A stretch of DNA of 64,000 nt, taken from positions 4,069-68,068 of the forward strand of contig NZ_JBJMAW010000015.1 in the NCBI RefSeq assembly GCF_046600735.1. The letters run 5' to 3'. The DNA comes from Novilysobacter_A longmucuonensis. Lineage in GTDB: Bacteria > Pseudomonadota > Gammaproteobacteria > Xanthomonadales > Xanthomonadaceae. Shown piece by piece: positions 53,248 through 62,126 of the stretch. Position numbers and translations under genes: made by a program. The notes under the pieces are model-generated. The model did not search any database. It saw only the letters and a program-made list of their open reading frames with translations, and had not been told where the DNA came from. Within the stretch, counting starts at the first letter, position 1; each line of letters begins with the position of its first letter.

Positions 53248-54048
53248 TCAGCCGGAGGCCGGCGCCGTCGAGTGGCCGGACCGCTGCGACCGGCGCTCGC
53301 CCTCGACGTACTTCTCGTGCAGCTTCACCGGCGGCTTGGTCTTGGCACTGCGCCGGCGGATCCACAGGTTGATCATCTCCACGAACACCGAGAACGCCAT
53401 CGCCGCGTAGATGTAACCCTTCGGGATGTGGACGCCGAAGCCATCGGCGATCAGCACCAGGCCGATCATCAGCAGGAAGCTCAACGCGAGCACCTTGACC
53501 GTGGGGTGCTTCTCGACGAAGTCGCTGATGGGCTTGGCGAACGCGATCATGAAACCGATCGAGATCAGGATCGCGGTGACCATCACCCAGCGCTGCTCGA
53601 CCATGCCGACCGCGGTGATGATCGAATCCAGCGAGAACACCACGTCCAGCAGCATGATCTGGGCGAGGACGCCGCCGAAGGTCGCGGCCGCACTGGTGCC
53701 GACCTCCTCCGAGTCGCCCTCGAGCTTCTGGTGGATCTCGTGGGTGGCCTTGCCGATCAGGAACAGCCCGCCGCCGATCAGGATCAGGTCGCGCCAGGAA
53801 AATTGGTGATCGAACAGCGAGAACAGCGGCGCGGTCAGGCCGATGATCCAGGCGATCGCGAACAGCAAGGCCAGTCGGGTGACCGCGGCCAGCGCGATGC
53901 CGAGCTTGCGTGCCTTGTCGCGCTGTTCCGGCGGCAATCTGCCGGCCAGGATCGAGATGAAGATGATGTTGTCGATGCCCAGCACCAGCTCCAGCGCGGT
54001 GAGCGTCGCCAATGCGATCCAGATTTCGGGGTTGGCCAGTTGTTCCAT
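53248..54048 (-). CDS. TerC-family integral membrane protein
   Basis: The 266-residue product has seven hydrophobic segments and the TerC pattern, starting MEQLANPEIWIALATLTALE, with LVLGIDNIIFISILAGRLP and VVFSLDSIITAVGMV. The paired acidic GIDN and SLDS motifs within helices are characteristic. Related proteins (Alx, MeeY/MeeF) act in manganese export or protein metalation. The C-terminal tail is basic and soluble. No yybP-ykoY riboswitch was seen in the upstream spacer, which is taken up by GA-rich repeats. Confidence 0.92.
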   Translation of the reverse strand: MEQLANPEIWIALATLTALELVLGIDNIIFISILAGRLPPEQRDKARKLGIALAAVTRLALLFAIAWIIGLTAPLFSLFDHQFSWRDLILIGGGLFLIGKATHEIHQKLEGDSEEVGTSAAATFGGVLAQIMLLDVVFSLDSIITAVGMVEQRWVMVTAILISIGFMIAFAKPISDFVEKHPTVKVLALSFLLMIGLVLIADGFGVHIPKGYIYAAMAFSVFVEMINLWIRRRSAKTKPPVKLHEKYVEGERRSQRSGHSTAPASG

Positions 54049-54060
54049 TGCCGTGGTCCT

Positions 54061-54192
54061 GGGGAGTGAGGAGTGAGGAGTGAGGGCTTAGAAGTAAGGG
54101 AATAGAAGTAAGGAATTAGAAGTGAGAAGTGAGAGAAAGCAGACACCCGCGGCGGGCTTTTCTCTCATTTCTTACTCCTCGCTGCTCACTCC
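54061..54192. repeat. GA-rich tandem tract with inverted CT-rich partner
   Basis: Three copies of GAGTGAG at 54064-54084, then TAGAAGTAAGG-type units to 54136. After a short core, CTCTCATTTCTTACTCCTC and GCTCACTCCTC give the inverted counterpart to 54192. It lies in the spacer upstream of terC. Confidence 0.75.
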
Positions 54193-55526
54193 TCTCGCCG
54201 GTGCTCTTGAGCCATGAATGCTTCGATCTCGTCGGCGCTGCGCGCGAGCTTGTCGGTCAGCACCTTGTGGCCGTCGCGGGTCACCAGCACGTCATCCTCG
54301 GTGCGGATGCCGATGCCGCGCCACTTGGCCGCCACGCTGGTGTCGTCGGGTGAAACGTACAGCCCCGGCTCGATGGTGAACACCATGCCCGGCTCGAGCA
54401 GGCGCGACTCGCCGTCGAGGCGGTATTCGCCGACGTCGTGCACGTCCAGGCCGATCCAGTGGCCGGTCTTGTGTCGATAAAAGCGCTTGTAGCTGCCCTC
54501 GGCAATGTTCTTCTCCAGCCTGCCCTTGAGCAGACCGAGCTGCAGCAGGCCTTCGGTGAGCGTGGCGACCGCGGCGTCGTGCCCGGCCTCGTAGGCGACG
54601 CCCGGCTGCGCCTGCGCGAGCGCGGCGGCCTGGGCGCGGCCGACCAGCTCGTGCAGCGTGCGCTGCTCCCGGCTGAAGCGCCCGCTGACCGGAAACGTGC
54701 GGGTGATATCCGCCGCGTAGCCACGGTATTCCGCGCCGGCATCGACCAGCACCAGGTCACCGTCACTCGCGCTACCGTTGTTGGCGATGTAGTGCAGCAC
54801 GCAGGCGTTGCTGCCGGCGCCGATGATGCTGCTGTAGGCGGGCTGGGCGTCGTGCATGCGGAACACGCGTTCGAGCTCGGCCTGCAGCTCGTATTCGGCG
54901 ATGCCCGGACGCACCGCACGCATCACCGCCTGGTGCGCGGCGACGCTGATATCGGCGGCGCGCTGCATCAGCCGGATCTCGTCGCGGTCCTTGAACAGCC
55001 GCAGCTCATCGAGCAGGTGGCCCAGCTCGAGGAACTCGTGCGGCGGCTGTGCGCCGTGGCGCATCATCGCGCGCACCCGGTTGAGCCAGCCGATCAGCTT
55101 GAGGTCGAACTCGGCATCGCGGCCGAAGTGGTAGTACACCCGCGAGCGACCTTCCAGCAAGCCCGGCAGAATGTCGTCCAGATCGGTGATCGGGTAGGCA
55201 TCGTCCAGACCGAAGGCCTCCACCGCACCCTCAGGGCCTGCGCGCGGCCCGTCCCAGCCCTCGCGCTCGGTGTCGCGCTCGCGGCAGAACAGCAGCGTCT
55301 CGCCGTGCGCACGGCCGGGCACCAGCACCAGCACGGCTTCGGCCTCGGGAAAACCGGTCAGGTACCAGAAGTCCGAATCCTGCCGGTAGGGATAGTGGGT
55401 ATCGCGGCTGCGCACCGCTTCCTTGGCCGCGGGCAACACCAAAATGGCGTCGTCGCCGGCCATCCGCATCAACTGCTTGCGGCGGCGGGCATGCGCGCGG
55501 GAGGGCATGGAAAGCGGCTTGTTCAT
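54186..55526 (-). CDS. pepP: Xaa-Pro aminopeptidase PepP
   Basis: Removes N-terminal residues before proline from peptides; manganese enzyme. The 446-residue product has an N-terminal domain (HYPYRQDSDFWYLTGFPE) and the M24B catalytic domain: VDAGAEYRGYAADITRTFP, HKTGHWIGLDVHDVGEY, TIEPGLYVSPD and GIRTEDDVLVT. All five metal ligands are visible. The frame is open 38 codons upstream but MNKPLSMPSRAHARRRKQL is the natural start. Downstream of ygfB as in E. coli. Confidence 0.95.
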   Translation of the reverse strand: MNKPLSMPSRAHARRRKQLMRMAGDDAILVLPAAKEAVRSRDTHYPYRQDSDFWYLTGFPEAEAVLVLVPGRAHGETLLFCRERDTEREGWDGPRAGPEGAVEAFGLDDAYPITDLDDILPGLLEGRSRVYYHFGRDAEFDLKLIGWLNRVRAMMRHGAQPPHEFLELGHLLDELRLFKDRDEIRLMQRAADISVAAHQAVMRAVRPGIAEYELQAELERVFRMHDAQPAYSSIIGAGSNACVLHYIANNGSASDGDLVLVDAGAEYRGYAADITRTFPVSGRFSREQRTLHELVGRAQAAALAQAQPGVAYEAGHDAAVATLTEGLLQLGLLKGRLEKNIAEGSYKRFYRHKTGHWIGLDVHDVGEYRLDGESRLLEPGMVFTIEPGLYVSPDDTSVAAKWRGIGIRTEDDVLVTRDGHKVLTDKLARSADEIEAFMAQEHRREE

Positions 55527-55554
55527 CGGTCTCCAATGGCAGGCGACGGTGACC

Positions 55555-55583
55555 GTAGGGTGGGCACGCTCTTGGTGCCCACC
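55555..55583 (+). repeat. GTAG REP element (GGTGGGCAC class)
   Basis: GTAGGGTGGGCACGCTCTTG then GTGCCCACC. It lies in the spacer between ygfB and pepP, 28 bases upstream of the pepP start. Confidence 0.8.
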
Positions 55584-55676
55584 GCTGCCGGTACGGTGAG
55601 CGCAGAAGTTACTGGTTCCCCGCCGGCGCGGGAATGACACACCAGAAGCGCGGGAACGCAGTCAAAACGGGAAGCA

Positions 55677-56264
55677 TCAATTCAGTCGCTGGCGATGCTC
55701 GGCGGCGAGCACGCAGTCGCCGTGCAGCAGCAGTGCGGCGACCCGGACGAACTCCTCGATCTCGACCAGCGCGGCCTCGTCCTCGTCATCGCCGTCTTCC
55801 TGCGGCTGCGCCGCGGCGAGCTTCGCCAGGTCGAACAGCGCCTCGTTGCTTTCCTCCGACAGCTTCGGCCGGCCGCCCACGGCCATGCCGAACGCGCCGA
55901 GAAACCCGCGGCACCAGTCGAACAGCGCGCCGCTGCGATCGACCAGCGGCGCCTGCGGATCGGGCAGCAACAATTCGAACCCGAAACTGCGGTCGGCCAA
56001 CTGCGCGGCGCTGGCGCGGCGCAGCTCATCCAGCGGCGTATCCGCGGCTGGCGCCGGGATCGCATCGTCGGCCAGCACCTTGGCCGGCCATTCACGCACC
56101 GCGGCACCGCCGCCGGCGAGCCAGCCGCACAGCCCGCCGTGCAGTTCCGATGCGGTCACCGCCAGCGACAGCCGCTGGATCTCGGCATCGATGGCCGCCA
56201 GAACCGGTAGTTCGGCTGGCGGATCGCCCGGCGGGACGGGGTTGAGGTCGGGGTCGGTCAACAT
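55677..56264 (-). CDS. YgfB/YecA-family protein (UPF0149)
   Basis: The 195-residue acidic cytoplasmic protein has the family patterns SELHGGLCGWLAGGG, DWCRGFLGAFGMA and LSEESNEALFDLAKL. The C-terminal YecA zinc-binding motif is absent, so it is the YgfB subgroup. Pseudomonas YgfB is a transcriptional-type regulator that affects AmpDh3; whether that holds here is unknown. It lies before pepP as in E. coli ygfB-pepP. Divergent from the large Reg_prop gene. Confidence 0.9.
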   Translation of the reverse strand: MLTDPDLNPVPPGDPPAELPVLAAIDAEIQRLSLAVTASELHGGLCGWLAGGGAAVREWPAKVLADDAIPAPAADTPLDELRRASAAQLADRSFGFELLLPDPQAPLVDRSGALFDWCRGFLGAFGMAVGGRPKLSEESNEALFDLAKLAAAQPQEDGDDEDEAALVEIEEFVRVAALLLHGDCVLAAEHRQRLN

Positions 56265-56471
56265 GGCGCAAGTCTAGCAATCGCCTGTGAGAGCGCGGTA
56301 GTTGCCGCGCTGGCGGGCGCGCCCGCGGACGAGGACAGGCGCGCATCGGCGGCCTGCCCGGCTCGCCCCGCGGCAGGCCGCCACCGAGCATGCATCCGCG
56401 CCGCCGGGGCTGTCCGTGTTGGCACTGTGACGAACGCCTCCTACACTGCGGACTGACACGCCAACCCCGCG

Positions 56472-59400
56472 GTGTTCGTGCCTCCGTATCGCATCCTTGT
56501 CGCGGCCCTGTTTGGGCTGATCATGTGGTTGACGCCCGTCGCGGAGACCGGGGCGGCGACCCGCGACTTCTATTTCACCCAGCTCGGCAGCGACCACGGG
56601 CTGGCCCAGAACACCGTGACCGCCCTTGCGCAGGACCCGCAGGGCTTCGTCTGGGTCGGCACCCAGGGCGGACTGCACCGCTACGACGGGCAACGCTACA
56701 CCCTGTTCCGCCACGATCCACGCGACCCGACCAGTCTGCCCGACAGCTATATCACCGCGCTCGCGTTCGATCGCGATGCGCTGTGGATCGGCACCTATTC
56801 CGAATACGTGGCGCGCCTGGACCTGGGCAGCGGCACGATCCGTCGCTTCGATACGCCGGCTGGCCGCGGCCGTGCGCATGGCCAGGTGCGCGCGGTGCTC
56901 GCACGCGCGGGCACGGTATGGATCGGCACCAATCAGGGACTGGAACGGCTGGACCCGGCCAGCGGCCGTCGCGACACCGTACTGCAGCTCGACACCCGAA
57001 CGCTGCGCGGCGGGCCGTGGCAGAAGCTCCTGGCCGATCGGGAGGGGCGGATCTGGTACGCCACCGCGGCCGGGCTGTTTCGCATCGAGCCGGACGGGGC
57101 GGTGCTGCGGGTCGGCCCGCCCATAGCGAGCCGGACCTTGGCGCTCGACCGCGACGGGCGGATCTGGGTCGGCCGCAGCGACGGTCTGTTCCGGGTCTCG
57201 CCCGACGGCAGCGCGCTGATCCGCGCCTGGTCCGCAGGCGACGGCGGCGGCGAGGCCGACGTCCGCGCGATTGCGCAGGCGCCCGACGGGCGTCTGTGGT
57301 TCTCGGTCGCGCGCGGCGGGTTGCGCCGGTTCGACCTGGCCAGCGGCCGCATCAGCGTGATCCAGGAGGAGCCCGGCGTGGACGCAACGCTGCCGGAGGA
57401 CGAGATCAGCGCCCTGATGATCGACCACGGCGGCATGCTCTGGACGGGCGGGCAGCTCCGCGGCGTGGCGGTGACAGACCCGCGCGGCGCCCGCTTCCGC
57501 TACCTGTTCAGCCAGCCCGGCGCAGCATCCGACCGCATCGCCACCAACGACAGCATCCGCACCGTGCATGAAGGTGGCGATGGCGCCCTATGGATCGGCA
57601 CCGACGACGCCCGGCTGTTGCGCTATGACATCAACGGCGACCGCTTCGGGGACTGGACCGCGCGCTTGCCGCCCACCAGCGATGCGCAGCCGCGGCGCAT
57701 CGTGTCGATCCGCGACGCCGGCCACGGCCGCATGTGGCTGGGCACCAGTCATGGACTGCTGCGGCTGGAACCGAGCACCGGGACGGTCGAGCCGATCGGG
57801 CTGGGCGACGGCGCGTCCGGTGACTTCAGCGGCACCAGCCTACGCGCAGTGCTGACCGACCAGCGCGGCGACATGTGGCTGGGGACCCGCGATATCGGCG
57901 CGTTGCATGTGCGGCGCGACGGCCGCCATGTCGTCAACTACAGCCATCGCGACGACGACCCGCGCCGGCTCGCGCACCCGACGGTGCATGCCTTGCAGGA
58001 AGACGAGCGCGGGCGGATCTGGTTCGGCACCGGCGACGGGCTCGACATGCTCGACCCGGTCGACGGCCCGCGGCACTACCGCCACGACATCGACGATCCC
58101 GCTTCACTGGCCGGCAACCTGGTGCGTGCCCTGCACGTCGATCACGATGGCGCACTGTGGGTCGGCACCCACAGCGGGCTCAGCCGCGCCGTCGAGCAGC
58201 CCGACGGCAGCATCAGCTTCACCCACCCGCTGGCCGAGGCCATGGCCGGGGCGCCGGTGCCGGTGGTGTTTTCGATCATCGAGGCGGTCCCCGGCGAGCT
58301 ATGGCTCGGCACCGACGCCGGCATCGTCCGGCTCGACATCGCCAGTGGTGATCTGCGCCAGTACGGGTTGGCCGACGGCTTGCAGGACCTGGAGTTCAAT
58401 GGCAACGCAGCCACGCTGCTGAGCGATGGCCGGATGGTGTTCGGTGGCGTGCGCGGGCTCAACCTGTTTGAACACGCGGGCGTGGCCGACGCCGGCCACA
58501 CTCCGCCGGTGCGCCTGCTGTCGGCGCGGATCGGCACCCAGGGCGGGCAATCGAGTGGCGTGCTGTGGAAGCCCGACACGCTCGAAGTGCCCGACGATGC
58601 CGTGCTGCTGCGCCTGCGCATCGGTGCGATGGACTTCTCCCCGAACGCGGACATCCGCTATCGCTACCGCATGGATGGCTTCGACACCGAATGGATCGAC
58701 AACGGCGGCCAGGCCGACATCACCTATACGCGACTGCCGCCCGGGCGCTACACGTTCCGCGCGCAGGCGAGCAACCGTGACGGCGTCTGGGCCGGCCAGG
58801 AGTTGCAGGTGCCGGTGCATGTGGCGCCGCCACTGTGGCGGCACCCGTTGTCGCTGACCGCTCTGACGCTGGCCGGACTGGCCCTGGCGATGGTGGTGGC
58901 CTGGCGCTGGCACTCGCAGCGCCGCCGCGAACAGGGCTATTTCGCCCAGATCCGCGAGCGCGAAGAGCGCCTGCAGCTGGCGCTGTGGGCTTCCGGCGAA
59001 CAGTTCTGGGACTACGACATCACCCGGCGCGAGTTGCACGGCATGCACCCCCACGATCAGGGCGCGCCGGGGCCGCAGCTTACGACACATGCGCATCTGG
59101 ACGCCCAGCACGAGATCCACCCCGACGACCAGGCGCGGGTCATCGAGCACCTGCGCCAGCACCTGCGTGGCGAGGAGCCGCTGTTCCTGTCGGAACACCG
59201 GGTGCGCAACGACAGCGACGGCTGGAGCTGGGTCCGTGCGCGTGGCCGGGTGGTCGAGAGCGACGCCGACGGCCGCGCCCTGCGCGTGGCCGGCACCGCG
59301 CGCGACATCACCGCCAGCCGCAGCGCCGAACGCGACCGCCGCATTGCCAGCGAGGTGCTGCGCAGCATGGCCGAGGCGGTGGCGGTGTTCGATGGCGATT

Positions 59401-61061
59401 TCAATTTCGTTTCGGTCAACCCGGCGTTCGAGCGCATGACCGGTTTCAGCGACAGCGAGGTGGCCGGCCAGCCGACCCGGCTGATCGACAGCCGCCAGCA
59501 CGACCCGGCGTTCTACCAACAGATGCGCGCGGAGCTGCACCGCGACGGCCGCTGGTCGGGCGAGATCTGGCAGCAACGCAAGGACGGCAGCGAGTTCCTG
59601 TGCTGGCTCCAGACCGGCGTGGTGCACGAGGCCGGCGGCCAACGCGGCCATTACGTGGCCGTGGTCAGCGACATCACCGACCAGAAGCGCGCCGAGCAGG
59701 AGCTGCGTTACCTGGCCAACTACGACACGTTGACCGGACTGCCCAATCGCACGTTGCTAGCGGACCGGCTGTCACGCGCGATCGTGCGGGCGCGCCACAA
59801 CGGGCGCAAGATCGCGCTGCTGTTCCTTGACCTGGACCGCTTCAAGGACATCAACGACTCGCTCGGCCACGCCGCCGGCGACCGCATCCTGCGCGCCGCG
59901 GCCCATCGCCTGCAGCACACCGTCGGCCCGCAGCACACCGTCGCGCGACTGGGCGGGGACGAGTTCACCGTGGTTTTGGAAAACCTCGACGACGCCGAGC
60001 AGGCCGAGCAGGTCGCACGCGACGTGCTGCTTGCGTTCGAGACGCCGCTGGACTTCGACGAGCGGCACGAGGTCGCCATTTCGCCGTCGATCGGCATTGC
60101 GCTGTATCCCGATCATGCGCAGGTGCCCAACGACCTGCTCAAGCACGCCGACACCGCGATGTACCAGGCCAAGACCCGCGGGCGCCGCACCTGGATGCGG
60201 TACCTGGACAGCATGGACATCGAGGTCCGCCAGCGCATCACCATCACCGCCGCACTGCGCAAGGTGCTCGACCGCGGCGAGCTGCAGCTCGTGTTCCAGC
60301 CGCAGCTGTCGCTGCCCGATAATCGCATCACCGGGGTGGAGGCATTGCTGCGCTGGAACAGCCCGGAGTATGGCCAGATCGCGCCCGCCCAGTTCATCCC
60401 GCTGGCCGAGGAGACCGGGATGATCGTCGAAATCGGCGAATGGGTCCTGCGCGAGGCCTGCGTGGTGCTCGCCCGGTGGCGCGCCCAGGGGCTGGGCGGG
60501 CTGACCATGGCGGTGAACGTCTCGGCCCTGCAACTGTTGCGCGGCGATCTGCCGCAGGTGGTCGCGCGGGTGCTCGAAAGCACCGGGGTGCCGCCGGAGT
60601 GCCTCGAACTGGAACTCACCGAAAGCGTGATCATGACCAACGCCGAGCACACCGGCAGCGTGCTGCAACGCTTTCGTGAAATCGGCGTGGGACTGGCGAT
60701 CGACGACTTCGGCACCGGCTACTCATCGCTGGCCTATCTCAAGCGCTTGCCGATCACCACGCTGAAGATCGACAAGGAATTCATCGACGATCTCACCCAC
60801 GATGCCGACGACGAGGCGATCACCAGTACCGTGATCACCATGGCGCATTCGCTGGGGCTGAACGTCATCGCCGAGGGCGTGGAAACCGAGGGGCAGGTGC
60901 AGTTCCTGCGCGAGCACGGCTGCGACGAGATCCAGGGGTTCTGGCTGGCGCGGCCGCTCGATCCACAGGCATGCCTGGAGTTCCTGCGTCGCTGGCCTGC
61001 CGCTGCTGCATCGACCACCCAGCCCGAAGCCCTCACCGAAGCTCCCAGCGACGCCGGGTGA
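56472..61061 (+). CDS. Giant periplasmic-propeller PAS-GGDEF-EAL receptor
   Basis: A 1529-residue membrane sensor. Signal peptide to about residue 29; then about 660 residues of Reg_prop beta-propeller repeats (units like GFVWVGTQGGLHRYD and GRIWFGTGDGLDMLD); a Y_Y_Y domain near 715-780 (YRYRMDGFDTEWID); one membrane helix near 795. Next are two PAS domains at about 835-1070, GGDEF with RLGGDEFTV at about 1160 and EAL with EALLRW near 1290, plus LTESVIM, DDFGTGYSS and LKIDKEF. Both enzyme halves have their key residues. It starts with GTG at 56472 or 56478, with no clear ribosome site. The propellers suggest sensing of a carbohydrate or envelope ligand (inference). Confidence 0.93.
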   Translation: MFVPPYRILVAALFGLIMWLTPVAETGAATRDFYFTQLGSDHGLAQNTVTALAQDPQGFVWVGTQGGLHRYDGQRYTLFRHDPRDPTSLPDSYITALAFDRDALWIGTYSEYVARLDLGSGTIRRFDTPAGRGRAHGQVRAVLARAGTVWIGTNQGLERLDPASGRRDTVLQLDTRTLRGGPWQKLLADREGRIWYATAAGLFRIEPDGAVLRVGPPIASRTLALDRDGRIWVGRSDGLFRVSPDGSALIRAWSAGDGGGEADVRAIAQAPDGRLWFSVARGGLRRFDLASGRISVIQEEPGVDATLPEDEISALMIDHGGMLWTGGQLRGVAVTDPRGARFRYLFSQPGAASDRIATNDSIRTVHEGGDGALWIGTDDARLLRYDINGDRFGDWTARLPPTSDAQPRRIVSIRDAGHGRMWLGTSHGLLRLEPSTGTVEPIGLGDGASGDFSGTSLRAVLTDQRGDMWLGTRDIGALHVRRDGRHVVNYSHRDDDPRRLAHPTVHALQEDERGRIWFGTGDGLDMLDPVDGPRHYRHDIDDPASLAGNLVRALHVDHDGALWVGTHSGLSRAVEQPDGSISFTHPLAEAMAGAPVPVVFSIIEAVPGELWLGTDAGIVRLDIASGDLRQYGLADGLQDLEFNGNAATLLSDGRMVFGGVRGLNLFEHAGVADAGHTPPVRLLSARIGTQGGQSSGVLWKPDTLEVPDDAVLLRLRIGAMDFSPNADIRYRYRMDGFDTEWIDNGGQADITYTRLPPGRYTFRAQASNRDGVWAGQELQVPVHVAPPLWRHPLSLTALTLAGLALAMVVAWRWHSQRRREQGYFAQIREREERLQLALWASGEQFWDYDITRRELHGMHPHDQGAPGPQLTTHAHLDAQHEIHPDDQARVIEHLRQHLRGEEPLFLSEHRVRNDSDGWSWVRARGRVVESDADGRALRVAGTARDITASRSAERDRRIASEVLRSMAEAVAVFDGDFNFVSVNPAFERMTGFSDSEVAGQPTRLIDSRQHDPAFYQQMRAELHRDGRWSGEIWQQRKDGSEFLCWLQTGVVHEAGGQRGHYVAVVSDITDQKRAEQELRYLANYDTLTGLPNRTLLADRLSRAIVRARHNGRKIALLFLDLDRFKDINDSLGHAAGDRILRAAAHRLQHTVGPQHTVARLGGDEFTVVLENLDDAEQAEQVARDVLLAFETPLDFDERHEVAISPSIGIALYPDHAQVPNDLLKHADTAMYQAKTRGRRTWMRYLDSMDIEVRQRITITAALRKVLDRGELQLVFQPQLSLPDNRITGVEALLRWNSPEYGQIAPAQFIPLAEETGMIVEIGEWVLREACVVLARWRAQGLGGLTMAVNVSALQLLRGDLPQVVARVLESTGVPPECLELELTESVIMTNAEHTGSVLQRFREIGVGLAIDDFGTGYSSLAYLKRLPITTLKIDKEFIDDLTHDADDEAITSTVITMAHSLGLNVIAEGVETEGQVQFLREHGCDEIQGFWLARPLDPQACLEFLRRWPAAAASTTQPEALTEAPSDAG

Positions 61062-61150
61062 GGCGGCCGCGCCGGGCTCCCCAGCCCGGCGCCGCAGGAG
61101 TGCCGCCGCGACCAGCTTGACCGGCCGCGGAGCGCTGCTATCTTGCGTGG

Positions 61151-61372
61151 ATGGATCGCGCCGAACTCCTCGCACAATTGCAGTCGCTGGTCGCCCGCGT
61201 CGATCAGCTGGCCGAACGCGGCCGGCGACTCAGCGACGAGAATCGCAGCCTGCGGCAACAGCAGGAGCAGCTCTCCGGCGAACGCTCGGCACTGTTGGCC
61301 AAGAATGAACAAGCCCGCACTCGCGTCGAGGCGATGATCGCCCGCTTGAAGTCGCTGGAGCAGCACACGTGA
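61151..61372 (+). CDS. Small coiled-coil protein, ZapB-like (TIGR02449 type)
   Basis: The 73-residue product is almost one coiled coil: MDRAELLAQLQSLVARVDQL, then ENRSLRQQQEQLSGER and RTRVEAMIARLKSLE. It belongs to the small family found next to zapA in gammaproteobacteria and may help organise the division ring (inference from position and shape). It overlaps zapA by four bases. Confidence 0.85.
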   Translation: MDRAELLAQLQSLVARVDQLAERGRRLSDENRSLRQQQEQLSGERSALLAKNEQARTRVEAMIARLKSLEQHT

Positions 61373-61671
61373 GCAACAGCCAGCCGGTCGTCGTCCGCCT
61401 GCTCGACCGCGAATACACCGTGGGCTGCGAACCGGCCGAGCGCGACAGCCTGCTGAACGCCGCCAAGCTGCTCGACAGCAAGATGCGCGAGATCCGCGGC
61501 AGCAATCGCATGGCTGCGCTGGATCGCGTCGCGGTGCTGGCCGCGCTCAATTTCGCCCACGAGTTGCAACAGCTGCGCGACGAAGGCGAAGACCGCGACC
61601 GTGAGCTCACCCGTACCATTGGCGACCTGACTCGCAAGCTGGACGGCCTGTTCGACAGCGCACCGCGTTGA
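61369..61671 (+). CDS. zapA: Cell division protein ZapA
   Basis: ZapA binds FtsZ and bundles its filaments. The 100-residue product has VVVRLLDREYTVGCEPAERD, LLDSKMREIRGS and a C-terminal coiled coil (LAALNFAHELQQLRDEGED). GTG start overlaps the upstream coiled-coil gene (GTGA). The 6S RNA gene follows, the common gammaproteobacterial order zapA-ssrS-ygfA. Confidence 0.94.
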   Translation: MSNSQPVVVRLLDREYTVGCEPAERDSLLNAAKLLDSKMREIRGSNRMAALDRVAVLAALNFAHELQQLRDEGEDRDRELTRTIGDLTRKLDGLFDSAPR

Positions 61672-61680
61672 CCGCCCTCC

Positions 61681-61705
61681 TGCAGGAGCGGCATCAGCCG
61701 CGATC
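61681..61705 (+). repeat. Degenerate REP element after zapA
   Basis: GCAGGAGCGGCATCAGCCGC: GTAG head changed to GCAG and one mismatch in the stem. Confidence 0.55.
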
Positions 61706-61805
61706 GAACATGGCCGCGATCGATGGATTGCCGATGGCGGCCGAAGCCGCTTCCAGCGTTTGCGCCGACACATGAATCAGCACTGCACCGTACCCGACGA
61801 ACGGA

Positions 61806-61834
61806 GTCGCCGCCCGCAGGCGGCGCGGTATAAT
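61806..61834 (+). promoter_or_regulatory. Promoter of 6S RNA
   Basis: A perfect TATAAT at 61829-61834, rare in this GC-rich window, lies 7 bases before the inferred 5' end of 6S RNA. The -35 region is weak (GTCGCC). Confidence 0.7.
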
Positions 61835-61840
61835 CCGTGC

Positions 61841-62028
61841 ACGTCCTCTGCTGTGGACGACGGCGTGCGCAAACATTCGCCTTGTCCCTTAATTGCGACC
61901 GCGGGAGTGCAGCGGAAGCCCGGAGTGCAGGTCCGCCTTGTAGCGGGAAGCCCGACGGCCTCCAAGCGCCCCCACTTGAACCACGGGTTCAAGGTCGTTT
62001 CGCGCGCATCGCCATCGGCGGAGGACTT
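61841..62028 (+). ncRNA. ssrS: 6S RNA
   Basis: 6S RNA binds sigma-70 RNA polymerase by mimicking an open promoter and is expressed in stationary phase. The region fits in place (between zapA and the 5-formyl-THF cyclo-ligase), size (~188 nt) and shape: GTCCTC near the 5' end pairs with GAGGAC at 62021-62026, and GTGCGC-type bases further in can pair with GCGCGCAT. A perfect -10 box precedes it and an intrinsic terminator follows. I have not computed the central bulge. Ends are approximate. Confidence 0.82.
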
Positions 62029-62041
62029 TCATTGTTTACGG

Positions 62042-62070
62042 ACAGCGCCCTGGTGGCGCTGTTCGTTTTT
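62042..62070 (+). terminator. Rho-independent terminator after 6S RNA
   Basis: Stem ACAGCGCC (62042-62049) with GGCGCTGT (62055-62062), followed by TCGTTTTT. Confidence 0.85.
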
Positions 62071-62126
62071 GCGCCTGCCGGCGTCACCCGCAGGTGGCCA
62101 GACCCGTCGCTTCCGGATCGCGCTGG

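Noticed and set aside
54049..54185. yybP-ykoY manganese riboswitch upstream of terC
   Set aside because: The spacer consists of GA/CT-rich repeats and shows none of the conserved riboswitch core.
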